Made by a program: the position numbers and the translations under genes
Assembly (NCBI GenBank): GCA_000320605.2
Contig: KB445799.1
Coordinates: 667,234 to 731,233, forward strand
Length of the DNA: 64,000 nucleotides
Direction of reading: 5' to 3'
From: Gelatoporia subvermispora B
Taxonomy: Eukaryota; Basidiomycota; Agaricomycetes; Polyporales; Gelatoporiaceae
The notes under the pieces: model-generated
Seen by the model: only the letters and a program-made list of their open reading frames with translations
Database searches by the model: none
What the model was told of the DNA's origin: nothing
Part shown: positions 1 to 11,220 of the stretch, one piece after another
Numbering within the stretch: position 1 is the stretch's first letter
How the letters are laid out: each line of letters begins with the position of its first letter

Positions 1-186
1 TGTACAATCGGGATCCGCCGAGAAGCTTGGACCAATTAAGGCCTTGCTGACCTGATAGATCTGAAGATCCGATTGCTGCGGCTCAATACTCCAAGCTGCA
101 TCCTGGAGGGCACCATTGTCGAATCGTCAATATCTGAACGCCCGATCCCGAAGCAACAAGCACGCCCGTTGACGCTGCACTTCGTC

Positions 187-1786
187 ATGCATCACTGTCT
201 TGAATCTCCCGACATCGTGCCTTTGATCGTTCAGCATCTAGATCGCCGCGGTTTGGTCGTGCTTGCGAGGGTCTGTCGCAGCCTTAGCGATTACGCCCTC
301 GACAACCTATGGAGGAAGCAGAGCGGCCTAACCAACCTGGTGAAATGCTTTCCCCAGAATTCGTGGGAGATTACGTTCTCTGATACTCGTCCACATTTTC
401 ACTATTGGCTCTTTGTGAGTATTTGCCAGCTTGATCAATAGCTTGGGCGATCTTGATCTTCATTGGAAGCGCTTCACCAGGTGCCTTGAACCTGACGACT
501 GGGAAAGATTTCATCACTATGCACATCGAATTAAGGAGTTGACATATCCAAACTTTCGCGGCGCTTCAAGCTCCGACCGCCTTCAGTACGATGCCCTCGA
601 CCTTACTGCCCTCAACGTGCTGGCAGCGACTCGGCTTTCGATACCAATGCTGCCATCTCTACACACGCTGAATCTGTCGCTTCGAGAATTCCCAGAAGAG
701 CAGCAACATATCATTTTCAATATCCTCTTTGGGGAGAAGCTTAAGACTCTGCGAGTGGTCGCTAGTGTCAATTTCCCCATCAAGCTCTTAGCCTATGTCC
801 CGTTCCTCTCACCCAACGTCGATAACTTGACAATCAGCGGCCAAACACATGACACATGGGATGTCGAGAAGCTTAGTCGTATCTTCACGCCTGCCTTCAA
901 TCTGCGGCAGTGCGATATGAAGATGCCAGATTTAGCTAACAAAGCCCTGGAGGTATTGAGGTGGTTGGCATTATTCCCCAATATCTCTACCCTGGGGTTA
1001 TCATTGGGAGAGTCTTTCAGTCTGGCCCTCTCCACGAAGGATTATGAGGCGTGGGGACCGGCATTCCAGTCTGTTAAGGAACTCCTTATCCAAGCCGATT
1101 ACACTACCTTCATATCACCATTGCTGCGACTCTTTTCTTCGGCGCCCCTCACGAGTTTTGATATACAGATATCGGCGATCATCCCTGACACAGACCTCTC
1201 TGGCCTCATCTTAACGCTGACACGCCTTTTCGATCGTAACCTTTTGAAACGATTCCATCTTTCTGCCATCGGGGTCTATGAGATAGGGCCTCTCCTCTCA
1301 TTAAGCAATCTAGAGGACGTGTCACTCGACCCTACTCCACCAGAAATGGACAACACCCGGCTGAGGGACATGATCTCCTCTTGGCCTCGCCTACGTCGAC
1401 TCAAACTTTGCTGCGAGGAGTGGGAGCAGTCTAACCTGACTTTGCAGGCCCTCATTCTCCTGGCAGATGCCTATCCTGGTCTGCTATACGTCAACATGGA
1501 TTTGAATGCAGCAGAGGTACCTGCCAACCCCCCTCAGCAGTCAAGACGTCCCGCGCGATTCAGGTCGCTGGATGAGATATTCCTACAATTCTCCGTCATG
1601 GAGCATCCGCGTGACGTAGCGGCATTCCTTCACGAGCTGGTGCCTGAGCATACCGCCGTCCGGGCCTGGATGTCCGATCGCTCGAATCCTGCGGCAGGCG
1701 AGATGATGGCGGCGCTTGCAAGCTTGCGCTCTGCACAGCGAGAGGGCTCGGCTGACTCTCACTTGAACACCGAGGCGGTTGATTAA
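187..1786 (+). CDS. F-box/leucine-rich-type protein, intact
   Basis: Two exons, 187-414 and 470-1786, flank a 55-nt intron (GTGAGT donor; acceptor before CGCTTCACCAG) and give about 514 residues. The ATG at 187 was chosen because the paralogue at 5653 has the same MHHCLES-type start. Residues about 5-47 look like an F-box (PDIVPLIVQHL..VARVCRSL-like helices, then LDNLWRKQ). The rest has irregular Leu-rich segments such as WPRLRRLKL, typical of fungal F-box proteins with degenerate leucine-rich repeats. F-box proteins of this kind are substrate adaptors of SCF ubiquitin ligases; the substrate here is unknown. The reading frame is open throughout, whereas paralogues at 5.7 and 48.7 kb are broken. 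The gene lies tail to tail with the hydrophobin at 3.0 kb, an arrangement repeated 5 kb further on. Confidence 0.85.
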
Positions 1787-3039
1787 CGTGAATGGTGAGT
1801 CGTGAACACTGCGTATATGTGTACACCTCGGCTAACGGAGTCGAATGTCGACTTAGGTCGCCTATTCACTGCGCCAAGTCTTCTGTTACTTGCTTCGTTG
1901 CTCATATGAACTTCCTGGCGCGGGATGGACGCGAATACGACTAGCTAGTTAGTGCTGATATGGTCCATATAAAGCCACGGTTCGCGCTAAGGTGCCTCTT
2001 CTTGACGTCGCGTCTTCCAGTCCTTGTTTCATTGCTCACGGAGCACATTGATGAGTAATAAAGGTAGACATTACGAACTATTTAGCGATGATATGTACGG
2101 TCCGTACGAAGGTCTGTTTCGCATTTAGGCACCTCAAGCATCGTCTGTGATGCGTGGACGATCCTTTATTCCAAAATACGATGATCCACCATGTTCAAAT
2201 AATACGAACAAAGAGTTGCCTATATGCACGAAGAATATATGTCTGTCACTGCTGCTATAGCTCGCATATCTATTTCGGCGTCTTGTGCACGACATGAAAG
2301 GTCGGTCACAGCTCTCTGATCTGAGGTTGGGAGTCGGCTCTTCATGCAAACTGAGCAGACTGGACATCTCCACCGCATGGCACGTACAGAAAATCATGCT
2401 TCAAGCTTGAACGGTAAATCCCAACCGTCATCGTCATCCTTCGCGAACTTGATCGATCATCGGTCAACGTCAACACGAGCATCGTGCGCGAGCTAAGGGC
2501 CTTGCTAACCGCACGGCATCACGATGGATCATGCTTGCCATCTCCTGCTGCGTTAAGTCAAACTTATGAACCCCAGCCGCCCTCACTGAGAGCCCGATCC
2601 ATCAAAGCGCGACACCGATAATAGCAGCGACCAACGAGCGACCCTCGGTGATGCATCGCGACAGTCCACGCTCGTCGTCTTCGGCTTCGCCGAATTGAAA
2701 CTCTGAGCCCTAGCTCTCGTCGCCCGATTACACCGTAAGCACGAGCATGATAGTAACCACGACCAACGAGCGGCCTCCATTACGCAAAGCACCTGATGGG
2801 CGCGGACATGCGAACATGTATATGCTAGTATGAACACCCGTAACAACTCGACACTTCGACTCCAACCAAGCAAGTCCGTATGCACCACCACGCGGTGAGA
2901 ATGTACGTGGGATATCCTGCGGCACGTAAGCGTCAGGAACGGGATGTGGGGGCGGAGAGGAGAAGAGGACGTACCAAGAAGTTTTCCATCATAGCCAGGA
3001 GCCAGAGCGGCGCGTCCTGGGCGGGGGCGCAAGGAGCGC
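1787..3039. other. Intergenic, no gene seen
   Basis: No supported reading frame. From about 2730 to 2950 the sequence is clearly related to 7860-8090, so this spacer belongs to the duplicated F-box plus hydrophobin block. Confidence 0.6.
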
Positions 3040-3495
3040 CTAGACGTTGACGGGGATGGAAGCGCAGCCGATACCGATGAGACCTGCGTGGCGGATGCGA
3101 TTCAGTCGCGGGATCCAGAAAATAATGAGTTGAGACTAACCAAAGGAGTTGCCCTCGCAGCACACGGGGATCGACGAGCTTCATTCACAAATACCCATCA
3201 ATCAGTTTCCAGCCAATCCGATCAGGCGGAAACGAGCGCACCAGGATACGCCACCGCCGACGTTGACGGGGTTCGCAGACGAGCACCCGGTCGCGTACAT
3301 CTTGTCGTCAACCAAGTCCATCTTGAGCGCGCTGCCGACCGCACGCATGTACGTCGAGTTGCCCGAGCTGGTCGCGTCGCAGCAGTAGAGCGAGTCGGGG
3401 TCGCATTGGCTGGACCCGTCGTCCTGCGGCGCGGGGATGGCGAGCGCGGCAAGCGCGAGGGCGGTCAGGGCGAGGAAGGGCTTGAGGGCGAACAT
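3040..3495 (-). CDS. Class I hydrophobin, eight cysteines
   Basis: Three exons on the minus strand: 3495-3242, 3178-3141 and 3083-3040, giving 111 residues. A signal peptide (MFALKPFLAL, then an Ala/Leu-rich core ending near AIPAPQ) is followed by the full hydrophobin pattern: C1, six residues, C2C3, 31 residues, C4, 13 residues, C5, five residues, C6C7, 11 residues, C8. These spacings fit class I. Intron 1 splits the C5 codon (TG/C), and intron 2 lies just before the GLIGIGC end. The first donor is GTGCGC, weaker than the GTAAGC of its relatives. Class I hydrophobins are secreted and self-assemble into amphipathic layers on hyphae and fruit bodies. A close paralogue with the same exon lengths lies at 8157-8619. 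Confidence 0.92.
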
Positions 3496-3605
3496 CGCGA
3501 TTGATCTGATGGTGGGTGGTGTAGTGCGAGGAGAGTGGAGGTGGGTGAAGGCGAGTGAGTGGAAGTGAACGCGTTGTCCGATGAGAAGGTGGAACCGGGC
3601 GGGGG

Positions 3606-3613
3606 TCTTATAT
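3606..3613 (-). promoter_or_regulatory. TATA-like box of the 3.0-kb hydrophobin
   Basis: Reads ATATAAGA on the minus strand, about 110 bp before the ATG; all hydrophobin copies have a similar box at a similar distance. Confidence 0.6.
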
Positions 3614-5652
3614 GGGTGGTGAGCTATAGTCACGGAGACGAAAATGCACCAGAGACTATGAGGCTGGTGTGCAGACTCTGTAGACTGGGGCGCGTAGTTC
3701 GGAGCGGGACGTCAGGCGGGGAAGATCTGTGAACGGGCGGGATGCACGCGTGTGCGTGCGTACATTGCACAGAATGAACATGGTAGCTAGCGCGCTCGCT
3801 CAGACGTCGAGTATACACTGTGAATGTCCTATTCCGAGAAGCTGCAGCGCGGCCCTGAGCTAGAAAGCCCGTCGGAGAAGCCACTCAAGCGGGACCCTGA
3901 GACAGAGTAGTGCCCGAGTAGCCTCGACTTCCGAATGTATTGAGGGTTATCTTTGGCGCTCCGGAAGTTCACCGTTAGATCCGACTTTCTCTACAGAGTC
4001 GCGGACTCGCGGAAATCCATCCGATGGAACGCAAAGGATGTGTATGGGGCAACAAGAGTGCGGCATGCTGGATTCTTGCGTCGGGAAGACGTCAAATGAT
4101 GCATCGCAAGGATTTCCACGGCGTACGGGACGCGATCTACGCGCACGTTCGGCGGACACGGCGCGTCCTGCGCGCCCCAAAAATCACACGCAGACACAGC
4201 TGTTGCAATGCCACAGGATGCTCGGAGATGTGTCACAGGATACTCGGAGCTGCGCCAGCATACAAGTTCTTCGCGCTCTTCTAAAGTCTTGGAAGACAAG
4301 TCCCAAGGCGCGCGTAACAAGTTCGCCGTCCGTCTGGCACATGGCATAGTCGCTAGGGTGTATGAGGGGCCGATCAAGACACCGGACAGAATCAGCAGCT
4401 TAAGCTCGGGATCAAGGACAGACGCTGGGGTCTACTCGCTAGCGCGCCTCAAGGTGAACTAGATATCAGCGTCGAAAGAGACGGGGCCGAGGCGGACAGT
4501 CTACAGATGGTATGCACGTTCCGGGAGAAAGGAGAGAAAGGAGAGAAGGCGACACGAGAGGCGCCTGGGCTGGAGCGTACACGTGACCTCGGCGTCTGTC
4601 GAAACGCAGCCCTCCTCCCCCTCCTCCTCCGCCGCCTTCTGGCTGCTGGCCGATCGAACAGCAACTAAGACTGCAGTACCATTCATCCAAAGCCTGAACG
4701 TTGCCGAATTCGTGCATTACCAGTGACACCCGTCACCTCGGCCCTCAGCGCAGTGAGATAGCGCCGAGCGTAGAATCGCTGTGGTGGGAAGCTTCTGGGT
4801 CGCACTCGGTCGAATCGGCTCTGCAACGATGACCTGTGCGGTACAAAGTGCAGACCGTCAAGCTCCCCGAAGTGTATCTGTATGGTTGTTCGAGGTTTGT
4901 TCCCGGAGTGCTAGTGGATCGTCCGACATCTGCACACGGATCAGCGCTCACCAGCGCCACGACTCCCGTGTTAAATCTTACGACGTTGATTACACATCCA
5001 TCCCCGTCGATTTGCGAGAGCACGTTGTTTTGTGCAGGTCGTCTTCGTGTGTTCCGATTCATCTCCTGTGAGTGTAGTACTTTTACGGGGCATCAGACCG
5101 CGGCCAACCTCTTACCAGGGCTTCACTAAACTTGCTCTCAGCCCTTCCTCGTAGAGATATGTTCGACATTGATACTCTTGTGGGACCTCGCACTTGTTAA
5201 TGCACAGTAGGATGTTTTCGCTGCAATGCGAATATACATGCATTAGTACGGATAAACGTCCGCACCACGGAAAACACCAATGCGTGGTACAACAAAGATT
5301 TCGAACTACGTAGTGACGGTATGGTCCGCTGCGTCTGCACAGTACGCTCGATTCGCGCCTAAGTAAACACCTCAGCTTGGGCATGTATGGCGGTTTCTTG
5401 TTGTGATGCATTATGCTGTAAGCATGCAGATAAGAAACGAGAACTTGTTTCACTGCACGAGCAATCCACATGTGTGCTACTAAGTACTGTCACAGGTCGC
5501 GTAGCGATTGCAGAGCTGCTCCGGAGACGCTCACTCATGACCGGAGCCTCGGCGCTTGTTGCGGTTCAACGTCTTGCAAGAAGAACAACATTGTCGATAT
5601 CCGATCGCCCGATCCTGAAGCAACACCACGCTCATCGACGCTGCACCTCGCC
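3614..5652. other. Intergenic, duplicated spacer
   Basis: No supported gene. About 4120-4290 resembles 9280-9440 (both contain the CACACGCAG and TGTCACAGGATxCTCGGAG strings), so the duplication reaches past the hydrophobin promoter. About 5250-5400 is weakly similar to 1930-2150. Confidence 0.5.
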
Positions 5653-7222
5653 ATGCATTACTGCCTTGAATCGCCCGACATCGTACCTCTGATTTTCAAC
5701 ATCTAGATTGTTACAGCTTGACCGTGCTTGCGAGGGTCTCCCGCAGCCTCGGCGATTATGCTCTTGAGAATCTGTGGAGGAAGCAAGACGGCCTCATCGA
5801 TCTGGTAAAATTCTTTCCACAGGATTCATGGGAACTTCGAACAAATGAGGAACGATCGGATCATTGGCTCTTAGTGGATCTTCTTCCAAAGATGGTCCGG
5901 ATATTCATCAGCTCCTTACCCTTGTCAAAAGCGCTTCATTAGACCCCTTCAACCTGACGATTGGAGCAGAGTTGATCATTATTCGCATCGGGTCAAAGAG
6001 TTGAAGTATCCTGGGCAACCTAGCTTCTCCGACGATACGTTTGATGCTTTCGTCGATATCGATATCACTACCCTCACTGTATTGGCAGTTAGCCGGATAT
6101 CGACGCCCTGCTTCTATCCCTGCGCAAGCTGGATGTATTCCTTCCCAGAACGCCGAAAAAGAGTGAACACATCGTCCATAGAATCTTCTTCGGAGCAAAG
6201 CTCAGCTCTCTGGCTGTGTTGTACTCTAGCTATCTCCCCCTCAGGCTTTTGACCTATATTCCAACCATCTCACCAAGTCTCGATGACCTAGCGATCAGAT
6301 GTCAAACGTATGGTACATTGGAGGTCGAGGAGCTCGCTCGCATCTTTCCCCCTACTTTCGACTTGCGGCGATGCGAGATGACGATCTCACAGTTTAGTAG
6401 CGGAGGCCTAGAGGCATTGAGATGGCTGGCATCACTCCATACTCTCTCTACACTGGTTCTAACGCTATGCTCCAACTTGGACCCTTCCATGGACTACGAT
6501 GCGTGGAGACTGGCATTCCGGTCGGTCCACACTCTCCGTATAACAGCCGATGATACTGCCTCCACGCTGTCAATACTGCGATTCTTCGCCCCTTCACCCG
6601 TCACCCATCTCGACATCCATGTATTCTCACGTTTTACCGAACCGTGCCTCACTGGCCTCATCACGACGCTGAACGCGTTTTTGACCATAGTCTCCTGACA
6701 CGGCTTCATTTACGGGGGAAAGGAGACTGCGACTTCGGACCCTTCCTCTCATTCCATAATCTGGAAGATGTCTCGCTTATGCCCACATCACCGGATGTGG
6801 ACGACACCTGGCTTGGAGACTTGATCGTTTCCTGGCCTCGCCTTCGTCGGCTTCGACTCATCTGTGAGACCTATATCAAGCAAAATAGGTTAACACTGCG
6901 GGCCGCCGTCCTGCTCGCAGAAGCGTTTCCCGCGATACGACATCTCAGCATCACCTTGAACGCAGAAGTACCCCCCCATCCTGCTCGACAACCAGGACAG
7001 CCCGCCCAGTTTCAATCGGTGGGAATACTCTCGCTCAAGCTTTTCGCCATAGAACATCCCCGTGACGTAGCCGCATTCCTTCACGAGCTCGTCCCCGAGG
7101 ATACCACAGTCGTGTTTGCGACGTCATGGTCCCCAATCACTGCAGCGGACGAGATGACGGTTGCGTTCGCAAGCTTGCGCTCTGCACAACAAAGGAGGGC
7201 TGCCCCCCCTCACACGCTCTGA
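5653..7222 (+). pseudogene. F-box/leucine-rich pseudogene
   Basis: This is a paralogue of the gene at 187-1786. It starts with a matching ATG (MHYCLESPDIVPL) but meets in-frame stops at about 5704 and 5718. The F-box remainder resumes as LARVSRSLGDYALENLWRKQ. Later the frame changes at about 6200 (entering the 6216 frame) and at about 6690 (entering the 6644 frame). The C-terminal part, including WPRLRRLRLIC and HPRDVAAFLHELVPE, is still readable to a stop at 7220-7222. Nonsense plus at least two frameshifts make it non-functional. It is followed tail to tail by the hydrophobin at 8.2 kb, as in the first block. Confidence 0.85.
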
Positions 7223-8156
7223 TATCTGCTCTGCGCGAACACCGTAAGTGGCGAGCACCATACACGTATATGCATATCTCGGCTAACGGTTTGGAAAGTC
7301 GGTCCAGGTGAAAGTGGAATTAGTCGTTCAGAGCTTCTGTCGCTGCTCGTGAGAGACGTCGACTAGTGTTTTGGAAAGAAGGTGTGGGCTACTAAGCGAA
7401 ACAGGTCCGCACATAGTCTCAGATTTGGGGTCAGGTGCCTATTTAGACTACACGGACTATCTCGCATAAACGCTTTCGTCGCTGTTGGGATAGCTCGTAT
7501 TACTACACTTTAGCCTTGCTTCCAATACTTGAAGTTATCATCGTTGAGCAATATCACTCCCGGGGCGCATCAGGAGAGCGTACTCGCTTCGTTCTTCGCC
7601 CACCTACCGACTAAAGTGGTACGGGTGAAATGTCCCTGATATGCTGCAGACATGCTTGCGGCTGATAGACTGCGCATTTTCGTCGCCGGGCACGTACACC
7701 ACGCATTCAGCTGAAGCAAACCTGGAGCTGACGTTGCACGAGTCCGAATTCGGGATGACGCGACGTCAACCGCCGAATGTCGAACCTCAAAGGCCATATC
7801 GTCGACCATATAAGCTCGACCGATCACACCGCAAGCACTCGCAAGCACGATCTCAATATAAGTAACGACCAACGAGTGGCCTCAATTACGCAAACGATCG
7901 CCAAACGCGCCACGCATCACGATGCGGACGCGCGAACAGGGGTATGCTAATACGACTCCAAACGTCCGTGATAACTCGGCACTCCGCCTCCAACCAGGCA
8001 AGTCCGTGCGCCCAACGACCGTGCAGCGAGAATGAACGTGGGTTATCCTGCGGTGCGTGCGCGTCAGATCGCGATGCGCGGTGTGTGGTAAATGCGGGGA
8101 GGGACGCACCAAGAAAAATTTCCATCATAGCCAGGAGCGGCGAATCCTGAGTGCGT
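7223..8156. other. Intergenic, duplicated spacer
   Basis: No supported gene. From 7860 to 8090 it is homologous to 2730-2950. Confidence 0.55.
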
Positions 8157-8619
8157 CTAAACGCTGACGGGGATGGAAGCGCAGCCGACGCCGATGAGGC
8201 CTGCGGGGCGGAAGCGGATCAGTCGCTTGTCCGGGAGCCAAACAAGAGTGAAATAGGACTGACCGAAGTAGTTGTCCTCGCAGCACACGGGGATCGACGA
8301 GCTTCAGGCACGCGCACAATCCATCATCAACGACCGTGCAAAATGCGACGCGAAACCAGACGTACCAGGACACGCCGCCGCCGACGTTGACGGGGTTCGC
8401 GGACGAGCACCCGGTTGCGTACATCTTGTCGTCGACCAGGTCCATCTTGAGCGCGCTGCCGACCGAGCGCATGTACGTCGAGTTGCCCGCGCTGGTCGCG
8501 TCGCAGCAGTAGATCGAGTCGGGGTTGCACTGGCTCGACTCGCCGTCCTGAGGGGCGGGGATGGCGAGCGCGGCGAGCGCGAGGGCGGTCAGGGCGAGGA
8601 GGGGCTTGAGGGCGAACAT
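8157..8619 (-). CDS. Class I hydrophobin, eight cysteines
   Basis: Exons 8619-8366, 8301-8264 and 8200-8157 have exactly the exon lengths of the 3.0-kb gene (254, 38 and 44 nt), again giving 111 residues. The signal peptide begins MFALKPLLALTAL. Cysteine order and spacing are the full class I pattern, with C5 encoded across intron 1 (TG/C, then SSIPVCCEDNYFG) and the end GLIGVGCASIPVSV. Donors are GTACGT and GTCAGT. The high similarity to the 3.0-kb gene and the shared F-box neighbour show a block duplication of about 5.1 kb. The frame is intact, although the adjacent F-box copy has decayed. Confidence 0.92.
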
Positions 8620-8727
8620 CGTGATTGATTGAGTGAAGGGAGGTGCGAAGGGAGCGGAGGCGAGTGAGTGAATGAGCGAGTGGAGGCGAACGCGGTGTCC
8701 GATGAGGATGGCGGATCCGCGCGGGGG

Positions 8728-8735
8728 CCTTATAT
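8728..8735 (-). promoter_or_regulatory. TATA-like box of the 8.2-kb hydrophobin
   Basis: ATATAAGG on the minus strand, about 110 bp before the ATG. Confidence 0.6.
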
Positions 8736-10601
8736 CGTGCTGAGCCCCCGCAGAAGCCTTGGGCGCAGAGACGGCGTTGCGTGAGGTGGGCACGGGGACT
8801 CTGCGCTGGGCGTTCGTGGTTCGTGGTTCGGGGCGGGACGTCAGGCGGGGCCGAGCTGCGCGGAGGGAATACACGGGATTGCGTGCGTGCATACGGTGCG
8901 CGCAATGAATAACATGGTGCGCTAGTGCGCTCGCTGGAACGGCGCGCACGCAGTCCGTCCGTCCGGGAAGCCCCAAGCGGCTCTGTGATAGAGTATAGCC
9001 CGTGCGTGCAGCCCTGCATGCCGGATCCGTCTCGAATACTGGACTTCGCGATGCAAAAGTTCGCCGTTGGACTCGGCGCTCCCTATGTGGTCACGGAGTG
9101 CAGACACCTATCTGATGGAAGGCCAGAGCACCTGCGTGGGGCGCGCGGTCTGCGTATTGGTGCCCGCCCTGTTCGGACGAACGCTACGTGCTGCATGTTC
9201 TGCGTCGGGAGGGCTCCAAACTTCGCTCGCATGCATCATGAACGACGTCGTTGCGGAGAAATCACGAGAGAACGGGGCGTGATTTACGCGCACGCCCGCG
9301 TCCTGCACGCACTTTTCGGCTCTGGCGCGCCCCAAATCACACGCAGGACGCAGGCGCAGCAGGCCAGCTGCCAGTGGTGTCACAGGATTCTCGGAGCAGT
9401 GCCAGCGTCGACACGTCCTTCGCGTTCCTCTAGGACTACTCCTCAGCAGCTTCTCGAGACGCGTCGTAAGCTCGCGCCCGTCCAGTGCCCACAAGACGTA
9501 GTGGAGCGCGCCCAGCGTGCAAAGCTAATCACGCACGCGGCACCAGTAAGACAGAATCAGCAGTTTAAGCTCAAGCTTCAAGCACAGGCAAAAGACCGGG
9601 TGCACTAGCGCGTCACAGGCAGACCAGAAGCCAGCAGCGAAGGAGACCGGGTCGAGGGAGACAGGCGGCATGGAGCACGTCCGGGAGGGGGCGGCGCGAG
9701 GCGCCCGCGCTGATCTCCGCCCGATCGAGCAGCGATTGGCTGCGCCGGTGGACCTGCCGTGCGCGAGCCGAGCGGCTTCCGTTCCTTCGTCCATCTCCTG
9801 TGCAGCTCTCTTTTCCTTGAAGGTCTTGCTGAGGGCGACTTTCGGCGATGCCTACCTGCCTGACTCTAGGGCCAGCCTGCCAGGGACTCGTTCACTTGAC
9901 GAACGCGAATTTGCACCTTCTGTCTGGCACACTACTTGGTCCGTCAAGACGACAGTTTCGCGACGTAGTGAAATGGCTGAGTTTGGGTTAATCGCGATGC
10001 TGAGAAGCTGCTCGATGGCACTCGATCGAAGTGGTTCTAACGCAACGCCCTGCACGGCTCGAAGAATGCAGGACCCTCTTCGTATCAGCACGGTTCTCCT
10101 GTTCTCTTCTAGAAGTGAACCGTCCGGCACCGCAGCGTTGCCGTCAATCACGCGGAGCAGGACTATCCGGCGGGGGCTGAGACCGAAGGGCTGCACGCCC
10201 GTGGATCCCGCTGCTCTAGGTCTTGCGCAAGTGCTAGGAGTCGCACCTCACAGGGCGTGCATTCTGCACGGTTCCCTTCGTGCGCTCACAGCTCTCGACG
10301 GTGGAGATGCACGACACCAATGGGCTCCCATCGACGCCCCTCTCAACGAGCAGGACGCTTTTCTCCTCCGGGTTGCCACAACCGAACAGGACCTCGATGT
10401 TAGGACCTGTCGATTGACGTCCGCCGTAGCTCTGCGCCCTGGGCTCCTGCGACTCCGCCCGCGACGATCTGCTCTCGGCGCGTCTGACAATCAGCGCGCT
10501 CCGCCGCTCGTCGGTCCTCTCGCTCTTCGCGCGCCGCTACCTACCGCTGCCCTTGCTGTCCATTGGCCGACGCGTTCGTCATCTGCAACACCATGGCTCT
10601 G
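8736..10601. other. Intergenic, repeat-rich
   Basis: No gene supported. From 9060 to 9440 it resembles 3960-4290. From 9545 to 9690 it holds a dispersed cluster repeat (AATCAGCAGTTTAAGCTCAAGC followed by a GAGCACGTCC-like string) also seen near 12.4, 14.5, 17.9 and 22.3 kb, and inverted near 29.5, 30.2, 34.6, 36.8 and 41.6 kb. From 9840 to 10560 it matches 15040-15760. A long open frame from 9670 to 10914 is not coding. Confidence 0.5.
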
Positions 10602-10609
10602 TACAAAAG
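10602..10609 (+). promoter_or_regulatory. TATA-like box TACAAAAG
   Basis: TACAAAAGCTGC lies 126 bp before the ATG at 10728. The same octamer recurs before most plus-strand copies. Confidence 0.55.
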
Positions 10610-10727
10610 CTGCGTGTCGCCGAGACTCATTCTCCAGCATCCTCGTCGATCGCACTCGCTCGTTCGTTCATCCACACGCTCCCTCACTCTCGTTCTTCGA
10701 CTCTCCGCAACAACTCAACAAGCAACC

Positions 10728-11220
10728 ATGTTCGCCCTCAAGTCCATCATCGCCCTCGCCCTCCTCTCCGCGCCCGCATTCGTCCTCGCACGCCCGCAGG
10801 GCAGCAGCAGCGGCAGCGGTGGCCAGTGCAGCCCCGCGCAGATCCAGTGCTGCGACAATGTCGCCTCGGGCGACTCGGACCACATGCGCGCGGTCGCCAA
10901 GGCGCTCAACATGAACATCGACCCGAACATGACGTACGGCACGGGCTGCGCGGCGGGCGGGATGCCGGGTGCTGGCGGCATGCCGAATGCTGGCGGCATG
11001 GTTGGCGTCGGTGGCGGCACCACTTGGTAAGCGTGTTGATGTTGATTCGAGGGAGCGTTGTGCTGAAGTTTGGGACGTAGCACGTCAGCCCCCATGTGTT
11101 GCGAGGACAACAGTTTTGGAGGTACGAGTCAGAATAGAGAGCGTATGGATGGTTGCTGATCGCCCTTGCGGTTTAGGTCTCATCGGCATTGGCTGCGCGC
11201 CCATCCCCGTCAATGCGTAA
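10728..11220 (+). CDS. Class I hydrophobin with Gly/Met-rich C4-C5 loop
   Basis: Exons 10728-11026, 11081-11121 and 11177-11220 give 127 residues. The signal peptide starts MFALKSIIALALL and ends near FVLARPQ. All eight cysteines are present: C1, QCC, TGC, C5 split by intron 1, MCC and GIGC. The C4-C5 loop is about 25 residues because of a repeated GGMPGA/GGMPNA segment absent from the sister gene at 15950. This makes it the longest loop of the cluster and slightly longer than usual for class I. Donors are GTAAGC and GTACGA. A further intron is predicted in the 3' UTR at about 11274-11324. The upstream region is shared with the 15.9-kb gene. Confidence 0.92.

Noticed and set aside
9670..10914. 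A 414-codon open frame covering the upstream region and first exon of the 10.7-kb hydrophobin
   Set aside because: No recognisable domain, Arg/Pro/Ser-rich composition, and it overlaps the true hydrophobin exon in another frame; the 15.9-kb sister does not keep it open.
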